Below are positions 1 to 7,499 of a DNA stretch of 38,080 nucleotides, one piece after another. Location of the stretch: positions 1-38,080 of the forward strand of contig VSQE01000012.1 in assembly GCA_009775705.1 (NCBI GenBank), written 5' to 3'. The position numbers and the translations under genes are program-made. Below the pieces are notes generated by a model that was not told the origin of the DNA, did no database searches, and saw only the letters and a list, made by a program, of their open reading frames with translations. The first letter of the stretch is position 1, and every line of letters starts with the position of its first letter. Source of the stretch: Prevotellamassilia sp. Its GTDB lineage: Bacteria > Bacteroidota > Bacteroidia > Bacteroidales > Bacteroidaceae.

Positions 1-1725
1 TTCGGCGGGTACTGTGAGGGCTACCGGAGACCACAGGGTGGCGAAACCGGTCGCACCGATGCTCAGCGGCAGTGACGTGACGTAGCTGAGTTCCCAGCTG
101 TTATATCTGGCTTCTCCGTTGTTGTCGGTTCCGTGATCGGCGTAGCCGCCGTCCGAGTCATGCAGGTATATGTGGTCGTCGTCCGTCGTATAGGTCTTTA
201 CATAATATTTGCCTATGGTATTGGTTCCGGCACCGAACTCAATGTTTCTGCCCGGCTGTCCGGCTTCCGGCCATGTCCAGCTGTTCCTGCTGACACCCAC
301 GTAGAGGCCGGTGACGTAGTTGATGAGGTGCGTTCCGTCGTAGTAGAAGATGGAGGCCGTCTCGTCCTTTCCGGTCGAGTATTTGCCGTTTGAGGCAGTA
401 CCGTTGAGCAGGTAGTTGCCCGTAACGGTTCCTTTAATTCTGATGAACGAGTGTTCGGCGGGCTGGTTGAGGCGGAAGTTGTCTGCTGTCAATTCGCTTG
501 CCTTGGGCAGGAGTGTCCTTGCTGTAGGCAGCAGGGTGGTATTGTCTGCCCAGCTGTTGTGAAGTGCGGCCAGTGCATCGTCCAGATCCTCGGTTCCCTC
601 TGCCACTTCGTAATGATATTCTCCCAGTCCCTTGCCTGCGGGATAGGGGGCGACGTCCTCGAAGGTGGTGCGCACGTTCGTGAGTTTCCATTGCGAGTCG
701 CCGTCGCCGTATGCATACAGTCCCATGCGGTGGTCGGAGTTATTGCTGGCTCCGCCGTGCCAGTTCCATGACAGAGTGAACTCTCCGTAGGGCAGGATGT
801 CTACGGCCGTAGTATTGGCATCCCATCCGTTGTTGGGGCGCACCCACCAAAGGTCGTTCTGGCCTGAACCGTCTGTCAGGATCTGATCTTTTGCTGCCGT
901 TTTGCCTGTCCAGGTCAGGAATTTTCCGGCTGCGAGGCTATAGATTTTGTAGGCGTGGGGCTTATCTGTCACGCTGACAAACACATAGCCCTCCGCATTG
1001 TCCAAAGCGACAGCGTTGGTGATGTTTCCGCAGTAGAAGTCTGTCTTGCTGTTGTTCTGAATCAGATAGAAAGGTGCTGTGGCCGAGGTCTCTTCCCCTT
1101 CGCTGACCGTGGCGGGCAGCATGGCGGTGTTGGTGGCTTCGCCGCTGGGCAGATAGCAGGCGTGGGCGCCGATGATAGCGTCAGTGTCGGTGCTGTCATA
1201 TACGTAGAATGCTGAGAATCCGCCCTTTCCGTTTGCGTATTTCATGTGTTGGTCGCCGCAGTTGAGATAGGCGTCTTTGTCGGCTCTTACAAATCGGACA
1301 AGATAGGCAAGGTCGGTATTCGGGAGGCAGTCTCCAATCGTGATGCCGTCAATAGTCCCGCCAGATTGGGTGATGGCCTGTGCATAGAAGATGGCGGCTT
1401 CTTTGCTGTCGGTCGTGGTCTGGGTGTTCCCGTCATTGGCTTTCAGATAATTGTCTCCTACTTTCAGGCGGAAATATTTACCGCTGTTATCTTCATTGTA
1501 GGTAGCGGCTTCCACGGTGAAGTTACAGGTTCCCGGCGAATAGAGTTTCGTGAAGTTTCCTGTTGTCATGAAATAGTGATTGCGCAATTCACTGACGGAT
1601 TTGAGCACAATGGTCTTTCCCGGTACGATGTCGGCGGCTTTCAGCTGCGTTTCCACGGGAGCCTGTGCTCCTGCCGTACCGGCAATGCCCAACAGGGCAA
1701 GCATGGAGTAGATGTGTTTCATCAT
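1..1725 (-). CDS. Secreted protein of unknown function, N-terminal 575 residues (runs off left edge)
   Basis: An open frame runs on the minus strand from ATG at 1725 to the window edge without a stop, so the C-terminus is missing. It begins with two ATG codons and a signal peptide (MMKHIYSMLALLGIAGTAGA, then QAP). The mature part is rich in Asn, Thr, Gly and aromatic residues, as in extracellular beta proteins. Two stretches look alike: one near residues 46-115 (HYFMTTGN, then KYFRLKVGDNYL) and one in the second half (HSFIRIKGTVTGNYLL, then ASIFYYDGTHLINY). Both resemble beta-trefoil or fascin-like carbohydrate-binding folds, but that is inference. The last visible part, GATGFATLWSPVALTVPAE, is a type often found in secreted Bacteroidota proteins. 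In a T9SS organism it could be T9SS cargo; the C-terminal sorting domain that would show this lies outside the window. Confidence 0.8.
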   Translation of the reverse strand, partial: MMKHIYSMLALLGIAGTAGAQAPVETQLKAADIVPGKTIVLKSVSELRNHYFMTTGNFTKLYSPGTCNFTVEAATYNEDNSGKYFRLKVGDNYLKANDGNTQTTTDSKEAAIFYAQAITQSGGTIDGITIGDCLPNTDLAYLVRFVRADKDAYLNCGDQHMKYANGKGGFSAFYVYDSTDTDAIIGAHACYLPSGEATNTAMLPATVSEGEETSATAPFYLIQNNSKTDFYCGNITNAVALDNAEGYVFVSVTDKPHAYKIYSLAAGKFLTWTGKTAAKDQILTDGSGQNDLWWVRPNNGWDANTTAVDILPYGEFTLSWNWHGGASNNSDHRMGLYAYGDGDSQWKLTNVRTTFEDVAPYPAGKGLGEYHYEVAEGTEDLDDALAALHNSWADNTTLLPTARTLLPKASELTADNFRLNQPAEHSFIRIKGTVTGNYLLNGTASNGKYSTGKDETASIFYYDGTHLINYVTGLYVGVSRNSWTWPEAGQPGRNIEFGAGTNTIGKYYVKTYTTDDDHIYLHDSDGGYADHGTDNNGEARYNSWELSYVTSLPLSIGATGFATLWSPVALTVPAE

Positions 1726-2269
1726 TTTTTGTTGGTGTGTTTTTATGAAATGTAGTAAATAATATCTGTGTAGATAACGATATGGCAAAGCGGAGCATTT
1801 GTCCTGAGAAGAGGTCAAGTTGCATGGTCTACGCCGGCCGTATTCTTTTGTAGGGAGGTAATTTTGTGTACAAAAATATTTACAAATATCCAAATAGTAA
1901 AATAGGGGGGGTAAAAAGATGTTAAATGATTATTTTTTTTCTTGAGATTCGGTTTTCGAGGAGGAATTTTCAGACAGTTTTGTTATTCTTCTCGAAGGGA
2001 AATCCCTGGATGAGACAATGAGTATCAGCCCGGGATTGTCCAGTGAAAAGCCGGCGGCGGTAGGTAAGGGAGCCTGCGCGAAACATTAAAAAAGTGATTC
2101 CCAAGGGGGCAGGGCTTGTTTTTCCTGCTGCGTGTGGTAGCGGAAGGGGTGGCGGAAGTCTCGAATATCGGGTTCTCGAAAAAAGTGAGTTGGAATTTTT
2201 TTGAAAAAGTTTGTACACGGACTTTAACATCCGTCTCCAAAGTTTAACTTTGAGGATTGGGGGAAATTG

Positions 2270-2354
2270 AACGGAAACGGACCTTTTTTTTACAAGATAG
2301 TATGTTTTTCAAAAAAGATAGGACCTTTTTTCAACAAGATCCTATGTTTTTTTC
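2270..2354. repeat. Four ~21-bp A-tract/T-tract units, cassette copy 1
   Basis: Four units of 19-24 bp follow one another on plus, each an A-rich arm, a GC-bearing core and a T-run. The cores are CGGACC, GATAGTATG, GATAGGACC and GATCCTATG. In the best unit (2311-2331) six A and a G pair with a C and six T around a 7-base centre. The pitch is close to two DNA helical turns. Phased A-tracts often bend DNA; repeated protein binding is the other simple reading. Confidence 0.7.
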
Positions 2355-2367
2355 ACGTTAAGCATCG

Positions 2368-2412
2368 AAAAAAGGCCGCTTTCAGGCGGCCTTTCAGGGT
2401 TCTTCTACTTTG
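2368..2412 (-). ncRNA. Predicted ~45-nt small RNA with intrinsic terminator, copy 1
   Basis: Reading on minus from a start expected near 2412, the RNA would carry a small CTAC-CAAA-GTAG hairpin, the sequence CCCTGAAA shared with copy 2, and a terminator stem GGCCGC/GCGGCC (2386-2391 with 2374-2379) followed by six U (2368-2373). The stem extends by three A-U pairs. No open reading frame fits. It could instead be an attenuated leader for the secreted-protein gene that starts 640 bp downstream, but copy 2 has no gene downstream, which favours a stand-alone RNA. Confidence 0.55.
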
Positions 2413-2418
2413 GTAGTG

Positions 2419-2450
2419 CAAATATACGGTGTGCGCGGGCGAAAAGCAAA
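2419..2450 (-). promoter_or_regulatory. Bacteroidota-type promoter of cassette copy 1
   Basis: On the minus strand TTTG (2447-2450) is followed after exactly 20 bp by TATATTTG (2419-2426), a full match to the Bacteroidota -33/-7 consensus. The perfect palindrome GTTAATTAAC (2452-2461) lies one base upstream of the -33 box and is identical in copy 2, so it may be an operator or activator site. Confidence 0.75.
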
Positions 2451-2516
2451 TGTTAATTAACCTCTGTTTACATTCGGGCTGAAACGCTCTTTTTCTTTAT
2501 CGACGCCAAACGTGAA

Positions 2517-2550
2517 ACGGCAAAGGGCTGTTTTCGCATCCCTTTGCCGT
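2517..2550 (-). terminator. Inverted repeat, likely terminator after dipeptidyl peptidase III
   Basis: ACGGCAAAGGG (2517-2527) and CCCTTTGCCGT (2540-2550) form a perfect 11-bp stem with a 12-base loop, 50 bp after the stop of the minus-strand dipeptidase gene. The U-run after the stem on minus is short (TTTC), so termination may be weak. Confidence 0.5.
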
Positions 2551-2600
2551 CTTGCCGGAGATCTGATTTTTGCCGATTCGGAAAAACGTTCAGTCGTTGC

Positions 2601-4610
2601 TTATTCGTTAACGTCGGGCAGCGTGTTGTAGTCGCGGCTGTAGCGGAGCATCTGGTCGGCGTAAGCCTCTTCGTAGCTGATGGTCACATCGGTGATCTTG
2701 CCTTCGGCATCGCGCACGGCGGTGTAGACCGGATTGATGAATCCCTTGTAGGGGGAGAGATGCAGACGTTCGTAGCGGGACAGAATTTCCTGGTGCAGCA
2801 CGGGGTCTACCTGTACTCCGTAGTCCTCTACCAGCTGGCGTGCGGCGGCATAGTCGCCTTCGCTCTTGATGCGCTGTACTTCGGCCAGAAGTTTGCCGAA
2901 GAGGTGGCGCATGGCTTCGTAGTCATTGATTCGTACGTAGGTTTTTCCCTTGCGCTTTACGAGTTCCGTCACGTTGCGGTCCTTTCCGTGTTCGAACACC
3001 CAGCGGGCAATGAGGGCACGGTTGCGCATGTGGGCCTCCTCAATGGTGTTGCCGGGTTTGATGCGGACGAGTTGCGTGAGCAGACCGTTCATCATGTAGG
3101 TGTAGTACTGTGACTTATAGGCTTCCTTGTTGGGGGTGAGACCAAGTTCCACAAGTTTCGGGTCGGCTACGTAGTACAGGCCGAACAGGTCGGCGCGTGC
3201 CTCCTCGATGGTGCTGCCGTAGGCCTTGAGCGTGTCGGGATCGGTGCCGGGCAGCAGTTTTCCCGATCCGTGGCCCAGACACTCGTGCAGGTCGGTGTGC
3301 AGGTCGTCGCAGGCATCGCCGTATTGTGCGATGAGGCGGCGTGTTTCCTCGTCGATGACAAACTCGCGGTCCATGCCGCTGCCGTGTGCGGCCTTGTTGT
3401 AGGAGTCTGTCAGGTTGCCGATGGTGACGCTCTTGGAGCCGTATTCGCGACGCACCCAGTCGGAGTTGGGCAGGTTGATGCCGATGGCAGTGGCGGGGTA
3501 GAGGTCGCCGGCCAGAATAGCCGCCGTGATGACCTTGGCGGAGATGCCTTTGCACTCCTCTTTCTTGAAGCGGGAGTCAACAGGTGAGTGGTCTTCAAAC
3601 CACTGGGCGTTGACCGAGAGTTTCTTGGTGCGTTCCGTGGCTTCGAGGTCCTTGAAGTTCACGATGCTCTCCCACGATGCCTTCATGCCCAGGGGGTCGC
3701 CATAGCTTTCGGTGAATCCGTTGACGAAATCTACGAGGCTTTCGGTGTCTTTCAGCCAGTGGATGCTGTAGTTGTCGAACGTGCGGAGGTCTCCTGTGCG
3801 GTAGAATTCCGTCAGGCGGTCGATGACAGTCTGCTGTTCCGGCGTGCAGGCGTACGGCCGGGCCTTTTCCAGCAGTGTGGTGATTTTTTCGAGGGCTTGT
3901 CCGTAGAGGCCGCCGATGCGCCAGACGCGTTCCGCCAGTTCTCCGAACTCGTTGCGTACCAGCTTGCTGTTCATCCCCATCATGACCGGACGGGGATCGG
4001 CGCCGGGTTTGCGCTGTGTGTAGAATTTTTCAGCCTCGGCCTGCGTGATGCCCGGAGCGTAGTAGTTGGCGGCGGAGGTGATCACCAGGTCTTCGCCGTC
4101 CTTCTGGTTGGTGCGCATCGGCATTACGGCGGGGTCGAAGATGACGGGGTAGATTTCCTCGTCGAGCGTATAGTCCAGTTCTTTCAGGACACCGCGCAGC
4201 CAGGTTTCGGAGAATCCGGGTACGAACTTCTCGCAGCCGTAGTGGTGGTGGATGCCGGAGGAGAACCATACGCGCTTGAGGTATTCCGTGAGTGCGGCGA
4301 AGTCCTTGTCCTGTCGGTTGCCGCGGTAATCGGTATATACCTTTTCGAGCATTCGGCGTATGCGCAGGTTGTAGCGGCCGTTCTGGTCGAAAAGGATGTC
4401 ACGTCCCTGAAGGGCGGCTTCCTGAAGGTAGTAGATGAATGTTTTTTCGCGGAGCGGCAGTTTTTCGAATCCCTCCACTTTGTAACGGAGCATCTGGATG
4501 TCGGCAAACTGCTCGTCGGTGTACTTGAAACTGTCGGTCTGTGCCTGTGTTTTCTCTCCGGGAGCCAGGGTGGCTGCTGTGAGCATCATGGTTATGAGTT
4601 TCGTTTTCAT
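2601..4610 (-). CDS. Dipeptidyl peptidase III, peptidase family M49
   Basis: A zinc exopeptidase that removes dipeptides from the N-termini of short peptides. The M49 zinc motif HExxGH is present as HECLGH at residues 442-447, followed by GSGK, and the second motif EEARAD is at 469-474 (the zinc-binding Glu lies here). The length of 669 residues fits bacterial members. The N-terminus (MKTKLITMMLTAATLAPGEK, then TQAQ) looks like a signal peptide, so it probably acts outside the cytoplasm on peptides; there is no lipobox Cys. It is the last gene of the minus-strand run, 42 bp after the GIN-domain gene. The family call is firm; the cell location is inference. Confidence 0.95.
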   Translation of the reverse strand: MKTKLITMMLTAATLAPGEKTQAQTDSFKYTDEQFADIQMLRYKVEGFEKLPLREKTFIYYLQEAALQGRDILFDQNGRYNLRIRRMLEKVYTDYRGNRQDKDFAALTEYLKRVWFSSGIHHHYGCEKFVPGFSETWLRGVLKELDYTLDEEIYPVIFDPAVMPMRTNQKDGEDLVITSAANYYAPGITQAEAEKFYTQRKPGADPRPVMMGMNSKLVRNEFGELAERVWRIGGLYGQALEKITTLLEKARPYACTPEQQTVIDRLTEFYRTGDLRTFDNYSIHWLKDTESLVDFVNGFTESYGDPLGMKASWESIVNFKDLEATERTKKLSVNAQWFEDHSPVDSRFKKEECKGISAKVITAAILAGDLYPATAIGINLPNSDWVRREYGSKSVTIGNLTDSYNKAAHGSGMDREFVIDEETRRLIAQYGDACDDLHTDLHECLGHGSGKLLPGTDPDTLKAYGSTIEEARADLFGLYYVADPKLVELGLTPNKEAYKSQYYTYMMNGLLTQLVRIKPGNTIEEAHMRNRALIARWVFEHGKDRNVTELVKRKGKTYVRINDYEAMRHLFGKLLAEVQRIKSEGDYAAARQLVEDYGVQVDPVLHQEILSRYERLHLSPYKGFINPVYTAVRDAEGKITDVTISYEEAYADQMLRYSRDYNTLPDVNE

Positions 4611-4652
4611 TATGTTGTTGGATGTTGTGTGTGTATGTTGCCGGGCGGCCGG

Positions 4653-5315
4653 TCAGCGGGTGGTTTGCAGGGCTGTGGTATCGGTGTGTCCCGTTCCGTT
4701 CGTGCGGATGGAAGTGCTTTGGCACTGTCCTGCCAGATGGATGTGTCCGCTCCCGTTGAGGGTGCTGTGCAGTCGGCCGGTGCTGATGCCGCGCAGGTCG
4801 GCGCTGCCGCTTCCGTTCAGTTCGATGTAGAGGTTGCTGGCTGTGACGGAGTCGGCTGTAATGGCTCCTACTCCGTTGATCTCTACCGTGAGCGGACAAG
4901 ACAGCGACAGGGTTCCCAGACGCAGGCATTTACCGCCGTTCAGGCAGAACCGGCTGACGGCGGGAGCATGGATGTCGGCTACGATGACCGTGTTGCGGGG
5001 CATGTGGTAGCGGCTTTCGGCCTGTAGTATCAGTTCTTCATTGTTGGTCTCGGCTACGAGATGGGGCAGAACGTTTTCCGGTGCTTTCAGAACAATGTGC
5101 GGAGATTCTCCCGCTGGGGTCTGGTGATAGGTGACATCGGCGAAACAGTTGACCGAGACGCTGGAAAAATCATTGGCTTGTATGGTCTTCTCGGCAAAGC
5201 CCTGGGTGCTGACGGTGCTTTCGGCGGCGGCCTTCATCGTATGACGGATGTCTTTGGAGTCGCAGGCCGTCAGAGACAGCAGGGCGGCGCAGAGGAAGGA
5301 ATACAGGTGGTTCAT
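4653..5315 (-). CDS. Lipoprotein with GIN domain (DUF2807, putative auto-transporter adhesin, head GIN)
   Basis: A 220-residue protein. The N-terminus MNHLYSFLCAALLSLTAC ends in a lipobox with Cys18, so it is predicted to be a lipoprotein. The rest is a right-handed beta-helix-like GIN domain: residues from about 40 form repeated short strands such as FSSVSVNCFADVTYHQ, LTVEINGVGAITADSV, LYIELNGSGSADL and STLNGSGHIHLAG, with the recurrent LNGSG turn typical of the family. The ATG at 5315 is chosen because it starts the signal peptide; the frame stays open upstream but there it only shadows the DUF2461 gene. Many Bacteroidota carry such proteins, but their job is unknown. Confidence 0.88.
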   Translation of the reverse strand: MNHLYSFLCAALLSLTACDSKDIRHTMKAAAESTVSTQGFAEKTIQANDFSSVSVNCFADVTYHQTPAGESPHIVLKAPENVLPHLVAETNNEELILQAESRYHMPRNTVIVADIHAPAVSRFCLNGGKCLRLGTLSLSCPLTVEINGVGAITADSVTASNLYIELNGSGSADLRGISTGRLHSTLNGSGHIHLAGQCQSTSIRTNGTGHTDTTALQTTR

Positions 5316-5335
5316 GGGAGAGATTTGAAGTTTTT

Positions 5336-5995
5336 TTATAGATAATCGTCGACCGTGTCGTTCACGAAGTCCAGAAACGGTTTCATGGTCCGGAAGATGC
5401 CGGCGGCTCGTTCCGCCCAGTCGGGCGAGAGGAAGAAGCCGTCGGGCAGGCGGTGGCAGACGGAGTAGTCTTTGGGACGCAGATAGTCGGGATAGGGAAA
5501 GTCGCGCGGAAAGCCTGCGGGGAGTGTTTTGAGACGCGTCTCGCCCAATACGGGAAAGAGTTCTTTGAAAGCGGTATTCTCGACAATGGTCCGGAACTCG
5601 TCCGTCCGGTCTACGATGCTCTGGCGTATGGCCCGCAGCACAGGCATTTCCAGACAGTAGGCACCGCCGGCCAGCAGGCAGTTGGAGGGTTCGAGGTGCA
5701 GATAGTAGCCGCCGTGGGAGGATTTCTTGCCGCGCGGGTTGATATAGGCCCCCAGGTGGCGCTTGTAGGGAGATTTGTCCGGTGAGAAACGGGTGTCGCG
5801 GTGGAAACGGTACAGCGTGGATTTGACCGGCAGTCCGATGACTTCGGAGTCGAAGCGGCCGATGTGGTCGATCATCGTTTCGACAACCCGGACAAATTCC
5901 GCCTGCGCTTCCTCGTAGAGGTGGCGGTGGGCATGGAACCATTCACGGTCGTTGTGGATGGCGATGTCGCTCAGGAACCGAAAGATTTTTTCCAT
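5336..5995 (-). CDS. DUF2461 / TIGR02453 family protein
   Basis: A 219-residue cytoplasmic protein of the TIGR02453 family. Recognised by the N-terminal FRFLSDIAIHNDREWFHAHR and by RFHRDTRFSPDKSPYK near residue 63, then a GGYYLHLEP strand and a C-terminal FLSPDWAERAAGIF. The function of the family is not known. It lies 28 bp after trkH and 20 bp before the GIN-domain lipoprotein gene, within the minus-strand run. No signal peptide or membrane segment is seen. Confidence 0.88.
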   Translation of the reverse strand: MEKIFRFLSDIAIHNDREWFHAHRHLYEEAQAEFVRVVETMIDHIGRFDSEVIGLPVKSTLYRFHRDTRFSPDKSPYKRHLGAYINPRGKKSSHGGYYLHLEPSNCLLAGGAYCLEMPVLRAIRQSIVDRTDEFRTIVENTAFKELFPVLGETRLKTLPAGFPRDFPYPDYLRPKDYSVCHRLPDGFFLSPDWAERAAGIFRTMKPFLDFVNDTVDDYL

Positions 5996-6023
5996 TGTTC
6001 GTATGGGTTTTCAGAATATGTTT

Positions 6024-7481
6024 TCAGTTGTCGCGCCAGAAACCGGGAATGAATGGCAGCAGGAGCGAGAATATTTCCAGACGGCCTGCCAGCATGAGGA
6101 AAGAGTTGAGCCAGAGGGCGGCATCGGGCAGGACGATCCACGAGTCGAGCGGTCCGACGGCGTGGCCGATGGAAGGACCGGCGTTGCTGAAGGCGGCGAT
6201 GCTCAGGCTGACGGCATCGAGCATGGGGATGCCCATGCACATCATGATGGCGGCAGAGGAGAACAGCAGGATGAAGCAGGCCGTGAAGAACGCGAAGATC
6301 GTGGTGCCTACGCCTGGCGCGAGTACCGTGCGACTGATGCGTATCGGCAGTACGGCGCGCGGATGCAGTATGTGACGGAACTCGTTGGCCATTACTTTAT
6401 AGGCCGTCAGGATGCGGATGCATTTGATCCCGCCGCTGGTGCTGCCTGCGCAGGCCCCTACGCCGGTGACGAAAAGGAGCAGCATCCAGGTGGAAGGATG
6501 CCAGGCCATGAAATCGCAGGAAGTGAAGCCTGAGGTGGATTGCAGGGAGATGGTGTGGAAAGCTGCGTATCGCAACGCCTGCTCAGGCGAGAAGTCTTCG
6601 GTGAGGTAAATGACTGTTGCCGTGTAAAGTATGACGAAAAGGCAGAGGGACAGGAAGCAGCGTAGCTCGCCGTCGCTGAAGACGTCACGCCAGCGGTGTT
6701 TGATGAAAAACAGATAGAGCAGGGTGAAGTTGATGCTGGAGAGGAACATGAAGACCATCTCGATGTATTCGATGGTGGGGGAATGGAACCATCCGATGCT
6801 GTCCTGATGGGTGGAGAAGCCGCCCGTGGCTGCGGTGGAGAGGCCGTGGTTGACGGCATCGAAAACACTCATGCCCCCCAGGTAGAGGGCGAGGCATCCG
6901 GCGGTGGTCAGCAGCAGATAGAGCGACCAGAGCCAGCGGGCGGTGGTCGTGATGCGCGGATGCAGTTTCCCTATCTTCAGCCCTGTGGCTTCGGCCGAGA
7001 AGAGTTTCAGGTCGCCGGCTCCCATTTGCGGCAGCACGGCAATGGTGAAAAAGACGATGCCCATGCCTCCTATCCAGTGTGTCAGGCTGCGCCAGAAGAG
7101 TATGGAGTGGGGCAGTGCGTCGACGTTGTTGAAGACGGTGGAACCTGTGGTGGTGAAGCCGGACATGGTCTCGAAGAACGCCGCTGCCGGGCGGGTCAGA
7201 TGACCGCCTATGAGAAACGGGAGCATCCCGATGACGGAGAAGACGATCCAGGCCATCGAGACGATGAGGAAACCGTCGCGCCGGCCCATCCGGTTTTCGG
7301 CTCCGTGGCCTTTCCATTTCAAAATGATGCCGAGCACGAGTGCCAGCAGGGTGGGGACGGCAAAGGCGGCATAATCACTTTCACCGTAAAAACAGCCCAG
7401 TCCCAGACAGGCGGCCAGCATGATCGCTTCGAGGAAAAGCAGGGTGCCGAGTATCTGCGCTATGATTTTGAGATTGATCAT
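6024..7481 (-). CDS. trkH: Potassium uptake protein TrkH/KtrB family, membrane subunit
   Basis: A 485-residue polytopic inner-membrane protein that forms the K+ path of a Trk/Ktr system. Four pore-loop segments with the filter glycine are visible in order: GFTTTGSTVFNN, STAATGGFSTHQDS, LQSTSGFTSCDF and AFSNAGPSIG, each flanked by hydrophobic helices. The length matches TrkH. It starts with ATG 18 bp after the trkA stop and is surely co-transcribed with it; TrkA is the cytoplasmic nucleotide-binding gate. Whether the system is Na+- or H+-coupled cannot be told from the sequence. Confidence 0.95.
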   Translation of the reverse strand: MINLKIIAQILGTLLFLEAIMLAACLGLGCFYGESDYAAFAVPTLLALVLGIILKWKGHGAENRMGRRDGFLIVSMAWIVFSVIGMLPFLIGGHLTRPAAAFFETMSGFTTTGSTVFNNVDALPHSILFWRSLTHWIGGMGIVFFTIAVLPQMGAGDLKLFSAEATGLKIGKLHPRITTTARWLWSLYLLLTTAGCLALYLGGMSVFDAVNHGLSTAATGGFSTHQDSIGWFHSPTIEYIEMVFMFLSSINFTLLYLFFIKHRWRDVFSDGELRCFLSLCLFVILYTATVIYLTEDFSPEQALRYAAFHTISLQSTSGFTSCDFMAWHPSTWMLLLFVTGVGACAGSTSGGIKCIRILTAYKVMANEFRHILHPRAVLPIRISRTVLAPGVGTTIFAFFTACFILLFSSAAIMMCMGIPMLDAVSLSIAAFSNAGPSIGHAVGPLDSWIVLPDAALWLNSFLMLAGRLEIFSLLLPFIPGFWRDN

Positions 7482-7499
7482 GAGAAAGGGAAAACGTTT

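Larger units (their letters stand above)
2239..2461 (-). repeat. 223-bp regulatory/RNA cassette, copy 1
   Basis: This segment aligns without gaps to 21164-21386 at about 71% identity (158 of 223 by hand count). On the minus strand its order is: palindrome GTTAATTAAC (2452-2461), promoter (2419-2450), short predicted RNA with terminator (2368-2412), conserved linker around CACGTTAAGC (2353-2362), four A/T-tract units (2270-2354), and AAAGTTTAAC on plus (2239-2248). The best conserved parts are the boxes, stem arms and ends; the spacers have drifted. Weaker similarity continues beyond 2461 to about 2490 (TTCGGG and AACGCTCT blocks). It lies between two minus-strand genes. Confidence 0.8.
1726..2600. 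other. 875-bp non-coding region
   Basis: No credible gene is visible. It holds the first copy of the 223-bp cassette (2239-2461) and a hairpin after the dipeptidase gene (2517-2550), both listed separately. A possible -7 box TATTTTTG on the minus strand at 1871-1878 lies about 145 bp before the secreted-protein start, but its -33 partner is only TTTT, so it is weak. The stretch 1930-2230 is low in recognisable signal; two short minus-strand frames there have unnatural composition and no start context. Confidence 0.6.

Noticed and set aside
1970..2230. Short minus-strand ORF of 86 codons in the left intergenic region
   Set aside because: Composition is rich in Arg, Ser and Pro with no family features, and it competes with an overlapping frame of equal quality.
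2239..2461. Miniature transposon (MITE) reading of the cassettes
   Set aside because: The ends share only GTTAA in inverted orientation, no target-site duplication is visible, and inner promoter and terminator parts are the best conserved, which is not expected for a MITE.
3588..5027. Plus-strand frame of 479 codons across the dipeptidase and GIN-domain genes
   Set aside because: It spans two well-supported minus-strand genes and the gap between them, and has no recognisable domain.
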